Source of the DNA: Sandaracinaceae bacterium
Lineage (GTDB): Bacteria; Myxococcota_A; Polyangia; Polyangiales; Houyiibacteriaceae
Direction of reading: 5' to 3'
NCBI GenBank assembly: GCA_020633075.1
Contig: JACKEI010000003.1
Span: forward strand, 434,001 to 498,000
DNA: 64,000 nucleotides
The position numbers were made by a program, and so were the translations under genes. The notes under the pieces are model-generated. The model saw only the letters and a program-made list of their open reading frames with translations, was not told the origin of the DNA and searched no databases. Every line of letters begins with the position of its first letter. Positions within the stretch are counted from its first letter, which is position 1. This document shows positions 41,646 through 51,502 of the stretch, piece after piece.

Positions 41646-44600
41646 ATGTTGTTCAATCGAGCACACCTTGGATGGATGGTTGCCCTCGCTCTCGTAGCGA
41701 GCGGCTGTGGCGGTGGCGGTGGTGACCCCAACCGCGAGGACATGGGCATGATGGGAGGGGACAACGGCATGGTCGTCACCGACCAAGGCCCTCCCCGTGA
41801 CAACGGCATGCCCCCGGACCTGGGTGACGGCACCGACAACGGCGTCGTGGACCCGTTCGATCGGGACGGTGACGGTATCACCAACAGCGCCGACCGCTGC
41901 CCCGACGACTTCGACCCGACCAACGCGGACGCGGACGGGGACTTCGTCGGTGACGCCTGCGACAACTGCGCCGACATCGCCAACAACAACCAGAACGACG
42001 GCAACGGCGACGGCATCGGTGACGCGTGTCAGGAGGGCCTGCCCAGCAACGCGGACACGGACGGCGACACCGTGCTCGACGGCACCGACAACTGCCGCAC
42101 CGTGAGCAACGTGGACCAGCTGGACTCCGATGGTGACGGCTTCGGCGACGCGTGCGACACGTGCCCGAACGCGGCCAACTCCGACCAGCAGGTGCCGCCC
42201 GTCACGTGCCCGACGGACAACGGCAACCCCACCGACGACAACGACATGGACGGGGTGGCCAACAACGTCGACAACTGCCCCAACGGTCGCCGCAACGACA
42301 ACGGCGTGGTCCTGCCCGACGCCAGCCAGACCGACACGGACGGCGACGGCGTCGGTGACGTGTGTGACGTGTGCCCGATGCAGGCCAACGCGGCACAGAC
42401 CCAGACCGACCCGAGCATGTGCGACATGCTGCCCAGCACCACGACGGACGGCGACATGGACGGCATCAACGACGCCGACGACAACTGCGTGGCCATCTCG
42501 AACACCAACCAGGCTGACGCGGACGGCGACGGCTACGGTGACGTGTGCGACACGTGCCCCAACGCGGCGAATGCCAACCAGGCCAACGTGGCGGTGTGCG
42601 ATCCGAACACCGCGCCCGGGTTGGACGGCGACAACGACACGGTCAACAACGAGCTCGACAACTGCGTCAGCACGCCGAACACCAACCAGGCAGACGGCGA
42701 CAACGACGGGGTTGGTGACGTGTGCGACAACTGCCCCACCATCGCGAACTTCAGTCAGGCCGACGCGAACGACGATGGCGTGGGCGACGCGTGCCGGCCC
42801 GACCTGAGCAACCCCTTCGGTGACTTCGACGGTGACGGCGATCTGAACGGCGTGGACAACTGTCCCAGCGTGTCGAACGCCAACCAGACCGACCTCGACT
42901 TCGACGGCGTGGGCGACGCGTGCGACACCTGTGTCTGCCACCCGATGGCGTCCCTCGCCCTGCGCAACGCGTGCGGCGCGACCTGCGCCTACAACGACCT
43001 CGACGGCGACAACGTCTTCGCGTTCCAGGACAACTGCCCCAACCTCGCGAACCCCATCGTGGGCATGGGCGGTCAGTCGGACGTGGACGGCGACGGCGTC
43101 GGTGACGAGTGCGACGTGTGCCCGACGGTGGCCAACAACACGCAGGACCCCTTCGCGTGCTCCGACATGAACCTGAACTACCCCTCCGGAGACTTCGACG
43201 GGGATGGTGTGGTGAATGGCACGGACAACTGCCCGACGACGTCGAACCCGACCGTCATGGGCGCGCAGGTGGACAGCGACGGGGACGGTCTGGGCGACGC
43301 CTGCGACGACTGTGACTTCTACGCGAACGCCGGCTCTCAAGGGACCGACGCGACCTGCGGAGGCTCCACGGTGCAGCTCGGTGACGACGACATGGATGGC
43401 GTCCCGAACTACCAGGACAACTGCTCCAACACGCCGAACCCGGCACAGATCGACGGTGACGCCGACGGCATCGGCAACCTCTGCGACAACTGCGTCGACG
43501 TCCCGAGCGCCACGGGCGCGCCCATCACGGGCTACGCGCAGCCCCCGCAGCTGGACGCCATGAGCTGCCCGGACCTGGGTGACACGAACCCGAACGACGA
43601 CATGGACGGCATCCCCTCCGCGTCCGACAACTGTCCCAACGACGCCAACCCCATGCAGCAGGACGCGGACGGTGACGGCGTGGGCGACGCTTGCGACAAC
43701 TGCGTCAACGTCTCCAACCCCTCGCAGGAAGACCGCTACATCGCGGCGACGATGGCGTACGGCGCTGGCGACGGCATCGGCGACCACTGCCAGAGCGTCG
43801 TCATTCCGGACACGGCTGCGGCGTGCGTGAGCGAGTCCTCGCAGGCGAACCCCATCGCACCGAACCTGCACTTCGTGGTCGACTTCTCGGGCTCCATGGA
43901 CTTCGACGCGTGCAGCGGCTGTGGCTCGCGCGCGGAGGCCTGGGACGGCGCCGTCGACACGCTGCGAAACACGCTGCCAGGCAACTTCAACCTGGGCGTG
44001 AGCTACTTCACGACGGACTCCGGGACGTGTGGCGGTAGCACCACGTCGACGAACACGGTACCTACGCTGGCGCTCGCGATGACCGCCGCCGGGACTGCCA
44101 ACCTCGGCACCAACTTCCACAACGCCGCGAGCATCGGCAACGACGCCGGCGGTGGAACCCCCACGCCGGCCGCTCTCCAAGGGGTGCGCACGCGCAACCT
44201 CTACTCGTTGCCCGGTGACACGCAGTCCGGCCGGCCTTCGGCGGTCGTTCTCGTCACTGATGGACAACCGACGAACTGTGACCAGGGCTGGGAAGCTCCC
44301 GGCAATGACGGCAACTGGGATACGGTTGGCAACGACGACGACGGCGACGAGATCTACGGCAGCATCCGCGAGGCGAAGAACCTCGCGGATCTTGGGATCC
44401 CGGTGTACGTGATCGGGTTCACGGGCGTGAACCCCGACATCATGGCGGCCATCGCCGGTGCCGGTGACCCCAACACGGTCTGGAACAACCCGCAGACGTT
44501 GGCGGCTGCCCCGACTGGGACGTGGTATCAGGTCAGCAACACGCAGGACATCATCAACGCGCTCGACGCCATCCGCATCACGCTCGTCTCGTGTCGCCTG

Positions 44601-45782
44601 CCGCTCGGAGACACGGAAGCCGCGGGTGCCGACCTGGGCATCGTCGACGTGGACTTCAGCGCGGTGAGCTGCGCAGATTCGCCCACCGGGAACTGCAACA
44701 TCCCTCAGAACTCGACCAACGGGTACGAGTTCGTGTCGGATGGCATGGGTGGGACGGACCTGTGGCTGCGTGGGACGTGGTGCACCTACCTGACGCAGAA
44801 GGTCAACACGGACCCGACCGCGAACGTGAACATCCGACTGGCCTGCTCCTGCACGCCCACGGGCGGCACGGACTGCGGCTCCGACACCATCGACGAGGAC
44901 TGCGACGGCCGTCTCAACAACGACTGCGTCGCGACGCTGCCCGAGCTCTGTAGCCCGCCTGGCGTGGACGACGACATGGACATGCAGGTCGACGAGGGCT
45001 GTTTCAGCGACTGCATCCCCGGCCCCGTGGCCTGCAACGCGCAGGACAACAACTGCAACGGGACGCCGGACAACCAGGAGGCTGGTGTCTGCCCGACGGG
45101 TCCCTGCCCGATGCCCGGTCAGACCCCGGTCACCGAGGTCTGCAACGACATGTTCGACAACGACTGCGACGGCATGGTGGACGAAGGCTGCGGCGGGACC
45201 ACGTGCCAGCCTCAGCTCTGCACCATGGCGGGACAGATGATCGACACCAACTGCGACATGATGGCGGACTTCACCTGCCAGGGTCCCGGCAGCTTGCCGC
45301 CTGTCGAGCTGTGCAACCCAGCCGGCGTCGATGAAGACATGGACATGCAGATCGACGAGGGCTGTCCGACCGCAGGCTGTACGCCCGCACCCGAGACCTG
45401 CAACATGATGGACGACGACTGCGACGGGCTCGAGGACGAGGGCTGCCCGACGATGGGCTGCACCCCGGCGCTCGAGGTGTGCGATGGCGTCGACAACAAC
45501 TGCAACGGGTCCATCGACGAGGGCTGCGGCGCGAGCTGCGTGCCCTACAACGAGGTCTGCAACGACAACGTGGACAACGACTGTGACGGCATGGTGGACG
45601 AGGGCTGCGGCCCGATCTGCACGCCGTTCATCGAGCTCTGCGACGGAATCGACAACGACTGCGACGGCATGATCGACGACGACTGTGTCACCTGCGACGG
45701 AAACCAGACGGCGGAGATCTGCGACGGCCTGGACAACGACTGCGATGGCATGGTCGATGAGGGCTGCCCGATCGAGGGCTGA
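41646..45782 (+). CDS. Giant lipoprotein: thrombospondin-3 repeats, VWA domain, MopE-like Asp/Cys repeats
   Basis: 1378 residues. Signal peptide with lipobox LVASGC (Cys near residue 21). Residues about 70-710 hold roughly a dozen thrombospondin type 3-like calcium repeats (DxDGDGxGDxCDNC pattern). Residues about 735-960 form a von Willebrand A domain with a MIDAS DFSGSMD and LVTDGQPT. The C-terminal 290 residues contain about eleven copies of the E-x-C-x(2-4)-DNDCDGMVDEGC motif found in MopE and other putative metal-binding proteins. It should be a long, calcium-stiffened surface adhesin or sensor. TATGGT lies 9 nt before the ATG. It is followed by a strong terminator. Confidence 0.85.
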   Translation: MLFNRAHLGWMVALALVASGCGGGGGDPNREDMGMMGGDNGMVVTDQGPPRDNGMPPDLGDGTDNGVVDPFDRDGDGITNSADRCPDDFDPTNADADGDFVGDACDNCADIANNNQNDGNGDGIGDACQEGLPSNADTDGDTVLDGTDNCRTVSNVDQLDSDGDGFGDACDTCPNAANSDQQVPPVTCPTDNGNPTDDNDMDGVANNVDNCPNGRRNDNGVVLPDASQTDTDGDGVGDVCDVCPMQANAAQTQTDPSMCDMLPSTTTDGDMDGINDADDNCVAISNTNQADADGDGYGDVCDTCPNAANANQANVAVCDPNTAPGLDGDNDTVNNELDNCVSTPNTNQADGDNDGVGDVCDNCPTIANFSQADANDDGVGDACRPDLSNPFGDFDGDGDLNGVDNCPSVSNANQTDLDFDGVGDACDTCVCHPMASLALRNACGATCAYNDLDGDNVFAFQDNCPNLANPIVGMGGQSDVDGDGVGDECDVCPTVANNTQDPFACSDMNLNYPSGDFDGDGVVNGTDNCPTTSNPTVMGAQVDSDGDGLGDACDDCDFYANAGSQGTDATCGGSTVQLGDDDMDGVPNYQDNCSNTPNPAQIDGDADGIGNLCDNCVDVPSATGAPITGYAQPPQLDAMSCPDLGDTNPNDDMDGIPSASDNCPNDANPMQQDADGDGVGDACDNCVNVSNPSQEDRYIAATMAYGAGDGIGDHCQSVVIPDTAAACVSESSQANPIAPNLHFVVDFSGSMDFDACSGCGSRAEAWDGAVDTLRNTLPGNFNLGVSYFTTDSGTCGGSTTSTNTVPTLALAMTAAGTANLGTNFHNAASIGNDAGGGTPTPAALQGVRTRNLYSLPGDTQSGRPSAVVLVTDGQPTNCDQGWEAPGNDGNWDTVGNDDDGDEIYGSIREAKNLADLGIPVYVIGFTGVNPDIMAAIAGAGDPNTVWNNPQTLAAAPTGTWYQVSNTQDIINALDAIRITLVSCRLPLGDTEAAGADLGIVDVDFSAVSCADSPTGNCNIPQNSTNGYEFVSDGMGGTDLWLRGTWCTYLTQKVNTDPTANVNIRLACSCTPTGGTDCGSDTIDEDCDGRLNNDCVATLPELCSPPGVDDDMDMQVDEGCFSDCIPGPVACNAQDNNCNGTPDNQEAGVCPTGPCPMPGQTPVTEVCNDMFDNDCDGMVDEGCGGTTCQPQLCTMAGQMIDTNCDMMADFTCQGPGSLPPVELCNPAGVDEDMDMQIDEGCPTAGCTPAPETCNMMDDDCDGLEDEGCPTMGCTPALEVCDGVDNNCNGSIDEGCGASCVPYNEVCNDNVDNDCDGMVDEGCGPICTPFIELCDGIDNDCDGMIDDDCVTCDGNQTAEICDGLDNDCDGMVDEGCPIEG

Positions 45783-45804
45783 TGGCCAGCTGAGTTGACC
45801 CAAC

Positions 45805-45836
45805 GAAAGAGCCCCGCTTCGGCGGGGCTCTTTCGT
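45805..45836 (+). terminator. Rho-independent terminator after the giant lipoprotein gene
   Basis: CGAAAGAGCCCCGC-ttcg-GCGGGGCTCTTTCG is a perfect 14-bp stem with a stable TTCG loop, ending in CTTTCG. The A/T-rich stem base supports use on both strands; the convergent rlmN gene ends about 120 bp away. Confidence 0.85.
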
Positions 45837-45954
45837 GTCCGACGTCCCACGCGTCGCCATCGCCGATTCGCGAGGTCCGCAGGAGTAGGTCAGGGCGCTC
45901 TCTCTCGGAGCGGTTCGTGGCGGCTGGCCGGTGGGCAGCCCCGCCCGAGCCGTG

Positions 45955-47052
45955 TCAGCGCGTGACCGGGAGCGACTTCCCGCGCCGCAGCTCGACGTTG
46001 CCCAGCTGCCCACAGGCGGCCATCACGCTGCGACCCTTGGTGACCCGGCGCCGCACGGCCAGGCCTTCCTCGCGCAGCCAACCGATGAACGCGTCCACCT
46101 CGTCCTCACTCGGCGCACGCGTGAGCGGTGCGTTGCCCGGGTTGTACGGGATCACGTTGACCAGCGTGCGCGCGATGGGCGCGCAGAACGCGGCGACGCG
46201 CGCCGCGTCCTCCCGGCTGTCGTTCAGGCCGGGCATGAGGCAGTAGTTGACGCCCAGGGCGAAGTTGCGCCGCGGCCGGTAGGCCACCAGCGCCGCCTGC
46301 AGCTCCGCCAAGGCGTGCTTGCGGTTGACCGGCATGATGCGGCTGCGCGTGCTGTCGTCCGCCGAGTTGAGGCTGACCGACAGGTTCAGGCGGGTGAAGC
46401 CGGCGTCGCGCAGGCTGTTGATTCCGTCCACGGAGCCGACCGTGCAGACCGTCAGGCACTCCTGCGCGATGCTCATGCCGCTCGGGTCGTTCAACAGGCG
46501 CAGCACGTGGAACAGGCTGGGGTTGTCCAGCGCCTCGCCCATGCCCATGAAGACCACGTTCTTGAAGTCCCACCCCAGCACGTGCCGAGCGACCAGCAGC
46601 TGCCCCACGATCTCGTCCGGGCGCAGGTGCCGCAGGAGCCCCATGCGCGCCGTCTCGCAGAAGGTGCAGCCCATCTTGCAGCCCACCTGGCTGGACACGC
46701 ACAGGGTGTGCTTGTCGCGCCCCATGGGGATGAGCACGCACTCCACCTCGTAGCCGTCCTCGAGCCGCAGCACGGCCTTGGCGGTGGTGCCCGTGTCCCC
46801 CTCTTCCGAGACGGTGTGGGCCACGCTGGGCAGCTCGAAGCGGAAGGCGGCGCGGTAGTGCGCGCAGGCCTCCGCGGACAGCCCCAGGGACTCTGGCTCG
46901 CAGCGCCCCTCCAGCACCACCTGCTTGTACAGGTCGCGCGCGGCGCCGAAGCCCCGCGGAACGAGCTCACGCGCCGCGGCGATGAAGCCGTCGGGCGTGT
47001 ACCCGTGGACCTGGGGGAGCGGCGTGGACCGCGGCGTGGGGGCCGCGTCCAC
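45955..47052 (-). CDS. rlmN: Radical SAM rRNA/tRNA adenine-C2 methyltransferase RlmN-like
   Basis: A 365-residue radical SAM enzyme that methylates C2 of A2503 in 23S rRNA (and tRNA in E. coli). The 4Fe-4S motif is CKMGCTFC (CxxxCxxC) after LCVSSQVG. Other blocks: FMGMGEALDNP (GxGEP-like), SVSLNSADDSTRSRIMPVNRK and VNYCLMPGLNDS; Cys residues for the methyl-carrying mechanism are in TVCTVGSVDG and the MAACGQL end. Substitutions such as GEALDNP for GEPLxN are a little divergent, so a Cfr- or RlmN-like paralogue is possible. GTG 47052 immediately follows the der stop. Confidence 0.85.
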   Translation of the reverse strand: MDAAPTPRSTPLPQVHGYTPDGFIAAARELVPRGFGAARDLYKQVVLEGRCEPESLGLSAEACAHYRAAFRFELPSVAHTVSEEGDTGTTAKAVLRLEDGYEVECVLIPMGRDKHTLCVSSQVGCKMGCTFCETARMGLLRHLRPDEIVGQLLVARHVLGWDFKNVVFMGMGEALDNPSLFHVLRLLNDPSGMSIAQECLTVCTVGSVDGINSLRDAGFTRLNLSVSLNSADDSTRSRIMPVNRKHALAELQAALVAYRPRRNFALGVNYCLMPGLNDSREDAARVAAFCAPIARTLVNVIPYNPGNAPLTRAPSEDEVDAFIGWLREEGLAVRRRVTKGRSVMAACGQLGNVELRRGKSLPVTR

Positions 47053-48435
47053 CTACTCCTCGCGGCCCTTCTTGCCGCGGTAGCGCATGCGGATGGGCGT
47101 GCCCCGGAAGCCGAAGCGCTCGCGGATCTGGTTGGTGACGTAGCGCTGGTAGCTGAAGTGGATGCGCTCCGGGTCGTTGCAGCTGAGCACGAAGGTGGGC
47201 GGGCGCGAGCGGGCCTGCGTCACGTAGTAGATGCGCGCGGCCCGGCCCTTCATGGTGGGCGGCGGGTGCGTGGCCAGCACCTCTTCGAAGAAGCGGTTCA
47301 TCTCGGCGGTGGGCACGCGCTTCCTGTGCTCGGCCACGGCGTCCGACACGCGCGCGAGCAGCACGTTCACGCCCTTGCCCGTCTTGGCGCTGACCGTGAC
47401 CAGCGGCGCCCAGGGGATGAAGGCCAGCACCTCGCGGGCGCGGTCCATGGCCTGCTTCTGCTCGTCCCCCGACATCAGGTCGGTCTTGTTCAACGCGATC
47501 AAGATGGCGCAGCCGCGGTCTTCCGCCAGGCCCGCGATCTTGGCGTCCTGCTCGCCCACGCCCTCGTTCGCGTCGATCATGACCACCACGATGTCGGCGC
47601 GCTCCATGGCCCGGATGGCCTGGAACACGCTCATGGTCTCGACCGTGCTGGCCTTCTGCATGGCGCGCTTGCGGCGGATGCCGGCCGTGTCGATGAGCAC
47701 GAACGCGCCGTCTTCGCGCTCCAGCAGCGAGTCCACCGTGTCGATGGTGGTGCCGGGGCGGTCGTCCACCAGCTGCCGGTCTTCACCGAGCAGACGGTTC
47801 ACCAGCGAGGACTTGCCCGCGTTGGGGCGCCCGATGATGGCCACACGCGGCGTGTCGTCGGCGATGTCCAGCGTCGGCCCGCCGAGCTCGGGCAGGGCGT
47901 GCGCGAGTGCGTCGGCCAGCTCACCCAGGCCACGGCCGTGCAGCGCGGACACGTTGTGCAGGTGGTCGATGCCCAGCTCGTAGTAGGCAACGGCGTAGTG
48001 CCCGATGGCCGGCGTGTCCGCTTTGTTGGCCACGTAGATGACCGGCTTGTCCGCCGCGCGCAGCAGGCGCATGGCCTCGCGGTCGGCGGGCATGGGCTCG
48101 GTGGTGGCGTCCACCACGCAGATGACCACGTCACACTCGTCGAGGGCCAGACGCACGTGGCGCGCGATGCCCTCCTGCATGGGGTCGTCGCTCTCTGGGT
48201 CGAAGCCGCCCGTGTCGATCAGCACGTAGTCGTGGCCCAGCACCCAGCAGTCCGCGTAGTGGCGGTCGCGGGTGACGCCGGGGATGTCCTCCACGATGGC
48301 GATGCGCTGCCCCGCGAGCCGGTTGAAGAGCGTGCTCTTGCCCACGTTGGGGCGGCCCACGATGGCCACCATGGGGCGTGCACCGGCGGCGCCGGCGGGC
48401 AGCTCTTTGCCCTGGGGTCTTCTCTTGCGACTCAC
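47053..48435 (-). CDS. der: Ribosome-assembly GTPase Der (EngA)
   Basis: A 460-residue tandem GTPase needed for 50S subunit assembly. Two G domains are visible: GRPNVGKSTLFNRL with DTGG and NKAD (about residues 25-180), and GRPNAGKSSLVNRL with DTAG and NKTD (about 195-370). A KH-like C-terminal domain follows, ending with RFGFRGTPIRMRYRGKKGREE. GTG 48435 overlaps the era stop (GTGA). The ORF extends to 48510 but that part lies inside era. It is the middle gene of era-der-rlmN. Confidence 0.96.
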   Translation of the reverse strand: MSRKRRPQGKELPAGAAGARPMVAIVGRPNVGKSTLFNRLAGQRIAIVEDIPGVTRDRHYADCWVLGHDYVLIDTGGFDPESDDPMQEGIARHVRLALDECDVVICVVDATTEPMPADREAMRLLRAADKPVIYVANKADTPAIGHYAVAYYELGIDHLHNVSALHGRGLGELADALAHALPELGGPTLDIADDTPRVAIIGRPNAGKSSLVNRLLGEDRQLVDDRPGTTIDTVDSLLEREDGAFVLIDTAGIRRKRAMQKASTVETMSVFQAIRAMERADIVVVMIDANEGVGEQDAKIAGLAEDRGCAILIALNKTDLMSGDEQKQAMDRAREVLAFIPWAPLVTVSAKTGKGVNVLLARVSDAVAEHRKRVPTAEMNRFFEEVLATHPPPTMKGRAARIYYVTQARSRPPTFVLSCNDPERIHFSYQRYVTNQIRERFGFRGTPIRMRYRGKKGREE

Positions 48436-49415
48436 GATTGCTCCACTTCCGTTGCCAGCCGGCGCGCCTCGTTGGGGTCGCCCGTCCAGCCGGGGATGAC
48501 CTTGACCCACAGCTCCAAGAAGACCTTCTGCCCGAGCAGCTTCTCGATCTCTTGGCGCGCGTTGGTGCCGATGGTCTTGATGCGCGCACCGCGTGCGCCG
48601 ATGACGATGCCCTTGTGCGAGGCCTTCTCGACCACGATGGTGGCCTTGATGCGCACCAGGTCGCCGTCCACCACGTAGTCGTCGATGACGGCCGCCGCGC
48701 CGTGCGGTACTTCCTGGCGCGTCTGCGTGATGACGGCCTCACGGATCAGCTCGGCCACGAAGAAGCGCTCCGGGCGGTCCGTGAAGAAGTCCTCGTCGTA
48801 CATGGCGCCGACGGGCAGGTGCTTGCGGATCTCGCCGACCAGCGCGTCGAAGTTGAGCCGCTTGCGGGCCGAGATGGGCACCACCGCGTCAAAGCTCATG
48901 ACGTCCTGGTAGGACTGCAGCAGCGGCAGCATGCGCGACTTGTCCTTGAGCAGGTCCACCTTGTTCACGGCCAGGATCTTCGGGGCGCGACTGCTCGCGA
49001 TGAGCTCGAGCACGCGCTTGTCGTCCTCGCGCATGCTCTCGGCCTCGCCGGTACGCGGGGCCTTGGTGGGGATCTCGGTCATGAAGACCACCACGTCGGC
49101 GTTGGCCAGGCCGAGCTCGGCCTGCTCCAGCAGGACCTTGCCCAGGGCGCTCTTGGGGCGGTGCAGCCCCGGCGTGTCCACGAACGCGATCTGCGTCGGC
49201 GGCTCCTCCGAGGTGTAGACCCCGAGGATGGCGGAGCGCGTGGTGCCCGGGCGCGGCGTGGCGATGGCGAGCTTCTGGCGCAGCAGCGCGTTGAGCAGCG
49301 TCGACTTCCCGACATTGGGTCGCCCCACGATGGCGCAACGCCCGGACCGCGCGACGACCGTGTCGGGGTCGCTCTGGGTGGGCGTCGCGTCTTGGCTTTC
49401 GTCCGCGCGAGGCAT
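48432..49415 (-). CDS. era: GTPase Era
   Basis: A 327-residue GTPase that binds 16S rRNA 3' end during 30S maturation. Motifs: G1 GRPNVGKSTLLNAL, G3 DTPGLHRPKSALG, G4 NKVDLLKD, and the KH RNA-binding domain (about 225-310) with IVEKASHKGIVIGARGARIKTIG. TACACT lies 7 nt before ATG 49415 and no Shine-Dalgarno is seen. First gene of a compact era-der-rlmN operon, a translation-related grouping. Confidence 0.96.
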   Translation of the reverse strand: MPRADESQDATPTQSDPDTVVARSGRCAIVGRPNVGKSTLLNALLRQKLAIATPRPGTTRSAILGVYTSEEPPTQIAFVDTPGLHRPKSALGKVLLEQAELGLANADVVVFMTEIPTKAPRTGEAESMREDDKRVLELIASSRAPKILAVNKVDLLKDKSRMLPLLQSYQDVMSFDAVVPISARKRLNFDALVGEIRKHLPVGAMYDEDFFTDRPERFFVAELIREAVITQTRQEVPHGAAAVIDDYVVDGDLVRIKATIVVEKASHKGIVIGARGARIKTIGTNARQEIEKLLGQKVFLELWVKVIPGWTGDPNEARRLATEVEQS

Positions 49416-49482
49416 GGGGCGCAGTGTAGCTGGGCGCCGCCCAGACGCTACTTGCCCCCACCTGCCGTGTGAGGCGCCGCCC

Positions 49483-50418
49483 TCAGCGGGCGTCTTCCGG
49501 CTCCGCTGGCACGTCGTAGGCGCAGCGGAAGCCGAGGTCCGGGAAGCGCGCGCCCTCGCCGACCGGGACGCGGTGCGTGACCCGCAGCGAGTAGGCGTCC
49601 GAGCGCCACGAGCCGCCGCGCACCACGCGCTGGCCGCCGCTGCGCGCGCCGCGGGGGTTCACGCTGGGCCCGTTGCCGTAGTTGTCGTAGTCGAAGCGGT
49701 CGGCGGTCCACTCCCACACGTTGCCCGCCATGTTGAGCAGGCCGTCCGCGCTCTGCCCGTTGGGGAACGCGTCCACAGGCGCGGCGTAGCGGTGCCCGTC
49801 GCTCGCGTCCGGGCGCCCGTCGTCGCCGTGGTTGGCCAGGCGGCCGTTGTACTGCCGGCCCCAGGGGAAGCGCCGTCGTCCGCTGGGCCCGGCGGCGGCC
49901 CGCTCCCACTCGCTCTCGGTGGGCAGGCGCCCGCCCACGAAGGCGCAGTACTGCTCCGCGTCGGTGTAGCTGACGCCGGACACGGGCATCTCGGGCTGGC
50001 CCACGCGGGGGTCGTCCGCGCTCACGCCCGCGGGCAGGCACGCGCCGCTGCTGACACAGCGGCGGTAGCGTGCGTGACTGACCTCCGTGCGATCAATCCC
50101 GTATGCGCTCAGCTGAATCGTGCGGCGGGGCGCCTCCAGCTCGAAGAGCTGCTCGGAGCAACGCAGCTGGTTGCCGGCGCCGAACCGGGTGCTCACCAGG
50201 CACAGCTGAAACGCCTCGCGCAGCTCGCGCTCGCTGGCGCCGCGATGAAAGCTGCCCGCGCGGATGCGCACCACGTCAGCGAGCTGGGCGTGCAAGTGGG
50301 CCTGCGAGCGGGCCCGGGGCAGAGCTCCAGGAGCTCCACAGAACGCCGTCACCGCCACCAGCGCGCCCAAGACCAGCAGGCCTCGGGGGGTGGTCAGGCG
50401 CTGTACCGAGCGACGCAT
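49483..50418 (-). CDS. Secreted SUMF1/formylglycine-generating-enzyme-like protein
   Basis: 311 residues. An N-terminal hydrophobic signal (residues 10-28) ends in FCGAPGA, possibly lipidated. The SUMF1 (FGE-sulfatase) domain spans about 48-300: GIDRTEVSHARYRRCV, PVSGVSYTDAEQYCAFVGGRLPTESEWERAA, GNVWEWTADR, RVVRGGSW and the end GFRCAYD. Key calcium-site residues appear, but the paired Cys needed for FGE oxidase activity are not evident, as in most bacterial relatives that act in other roles. TGC-TACACG lies 6 nt before ATG 50418. A second family member is at the right edge of the window. Confidence 0.82.
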   Translation of the reverse strand: MRRSVQRLTTPRGLLVLGALVAVTAFCGAPGALPRARSQAHLHAQLADVVRIRAGSFHRGASERELREAFQLCLVSTRFGAGNQLRCSEQLFELEAPRRTIQLSAYGIDRTEVSHARYRRCVSSGACLPAGVSADDPRVGQPEMPVSGVSYTDAEQYCAFVGGRLPTESEWERAAAGPSGRRRFPWGRQYNGRLANHGDDGRPDASDGHRYAAPVDAFPNGQSADGLLNMAGNVWEWTADRFDYDNYGNGPSVNPRGARSGGQRVVRGGSWRSDAYSLRVTHRVPVGEGARFPDLGFRCAYDVPAEPEDAR

Positions 50419-50704
50419 GGGGCACGTGTAGCAGCCGCGCCCCGGTCGGTACAAGCGCGCCGCAGTGACCAATGAGGTGCGCGCGTGCGGACCTGGATGT
50501 CACAGTGTGGCAGCGTGCGGCCCACCACCCCAACCATCGTGTCTCACAGCGGCCCTCTGCTTGGTGCTGGGGTGCGCTCGGTGTCAACGGAGGCAGCGGC
50601 CGTAGGGCTCACGTCTCCCGTGGAGCGGCGATGCTCCGCGTGCTCGTCGGTCGGGGTCCGCAGAGTCCTTGCTTCAGAGCCGCATGGGAGCGATGGTGCG
50701 GCGC

Positions 50705-51451
50705 ATGAACGTCGTGATCCTCGGAGGTACCAAGGGCATGGGACGCGCGCTGGCGCGGCAGCTGGCAGAGCGGGGCGACCAGCTCTTTCTGCTGGGCCGC
50801 GACCCGCGCGAGCTGGAGCGCAGCACACATGATCTCGACGCTCGCTCTCCGACAGGCGCGCGCATGGAAGCGGGCAGCGCCGCGTGCGACCTCGAGGACC
50901 CGGCTACCTTCGACGGGGCTCTGGACGCCGCGGAGGCAGCGCTCGGGCGCATCGACTGCGTCGTCGTCACGGCCGCGCTCTTCGCAACCCAGGACCAGCT
51001 CGAAGAGGACGAGGCCCTCATGGAACGCCTGGTCACCGTCAACTTCGCCAACACCGTGGCGTTCTGTGAGCGCGCGCGGAAGCGCCTGCTGGCCAGCGGC
51101 GGCGGCACCCTGTGTGTGTTCAGCTCGGTGGCCGGCGAGCGGGGGCGCAAGCCGGTGGTGATCTACGGAGCGTCCAAGGCCGGCATCACCGCCTACCTCG
51201 AGGGCTTGGACCATCGCTATCGCGCCGCAGGCCTGCGCGTGGTCACAGTGAAGCCCGGCTTCGTGAAGACCGGCATGACGGAGGGTCTGAGCCCGCCGCC
51301 GTTCGCCGGCGAGCCAGAGGCCGTGGCCCGCACGGTGATACGCGCCATCGACCGTGGCACCCCGGTGGTGTACGCCCCCGCCCCCTGGGCGCTGGTCATG
51401 GGCGTCATCCGCGCCCTTCCGCGCGCGGTCATGCGCCGCGTGAAGTTCTGA
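50705..51451 (+). CDS. Short-chain dehydrogenase/reductase
   Basis: 248 residues. Rossmann motif VVILGGTKGMGRALARQL (GxxxGxG), NNAG-equivalent VVVTAALFAT, catalytic Ser in FSSVAGERG and YGASKAG (YxxxK). The C-terminal part includes VKPGFVKTGMTEG and a hydrophobic tail (about 220-245, WALVMGVIRALPRAVMRR) that may attach to the membrane, seen in SDRs acting on lipids. Starts at 50684 or 50693 are also possible. The 286-nt interval upstream shows no gene. Confidence 0.85.
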   Translation: MNVVILGGTKGMGRALARQLAERGDQLFLLGRDPRELERSTHDLDARSPTGARMEAGSAACDLEDPATFDGALDAAEAALGRIDCVVVTAALFATQDQLEEDEALMERLVTVNFANTVAFCERARKRLLASGGGTLCVFSSVAGERGRKPVVIYGASKAGITAYLEGLDHRYRAAGLRVVTVKPGFVKTGMTEGLSPPPFAGEPEAVARTVIRAIDRGTPVVYAPAPWALVMGVIRALPRAVMRRVKF

Positions 51452-51502
51452 CGACTGGGTCCTGTCGCGGACTCGACCTCCGTGGGTGCTACGCTGCCGG
51501 TC

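Noticed and set aside
41478..46013. 1511-codon open frame antisense to the giant lipoprotein
   Set aside because: It mirrors the repeat composition of the real gene (Val/Asp/Arg-rich), has no recognisable domains, and results from the absence of stops opposite GC-rich GAC/AAC repeats.
45931..48678. 915-codon plus-strand frame opposite rlmN, der and era
   Set aside because: Overlaps three conserved genes on the other strand and has low-complexity Arg/His/Val composition.
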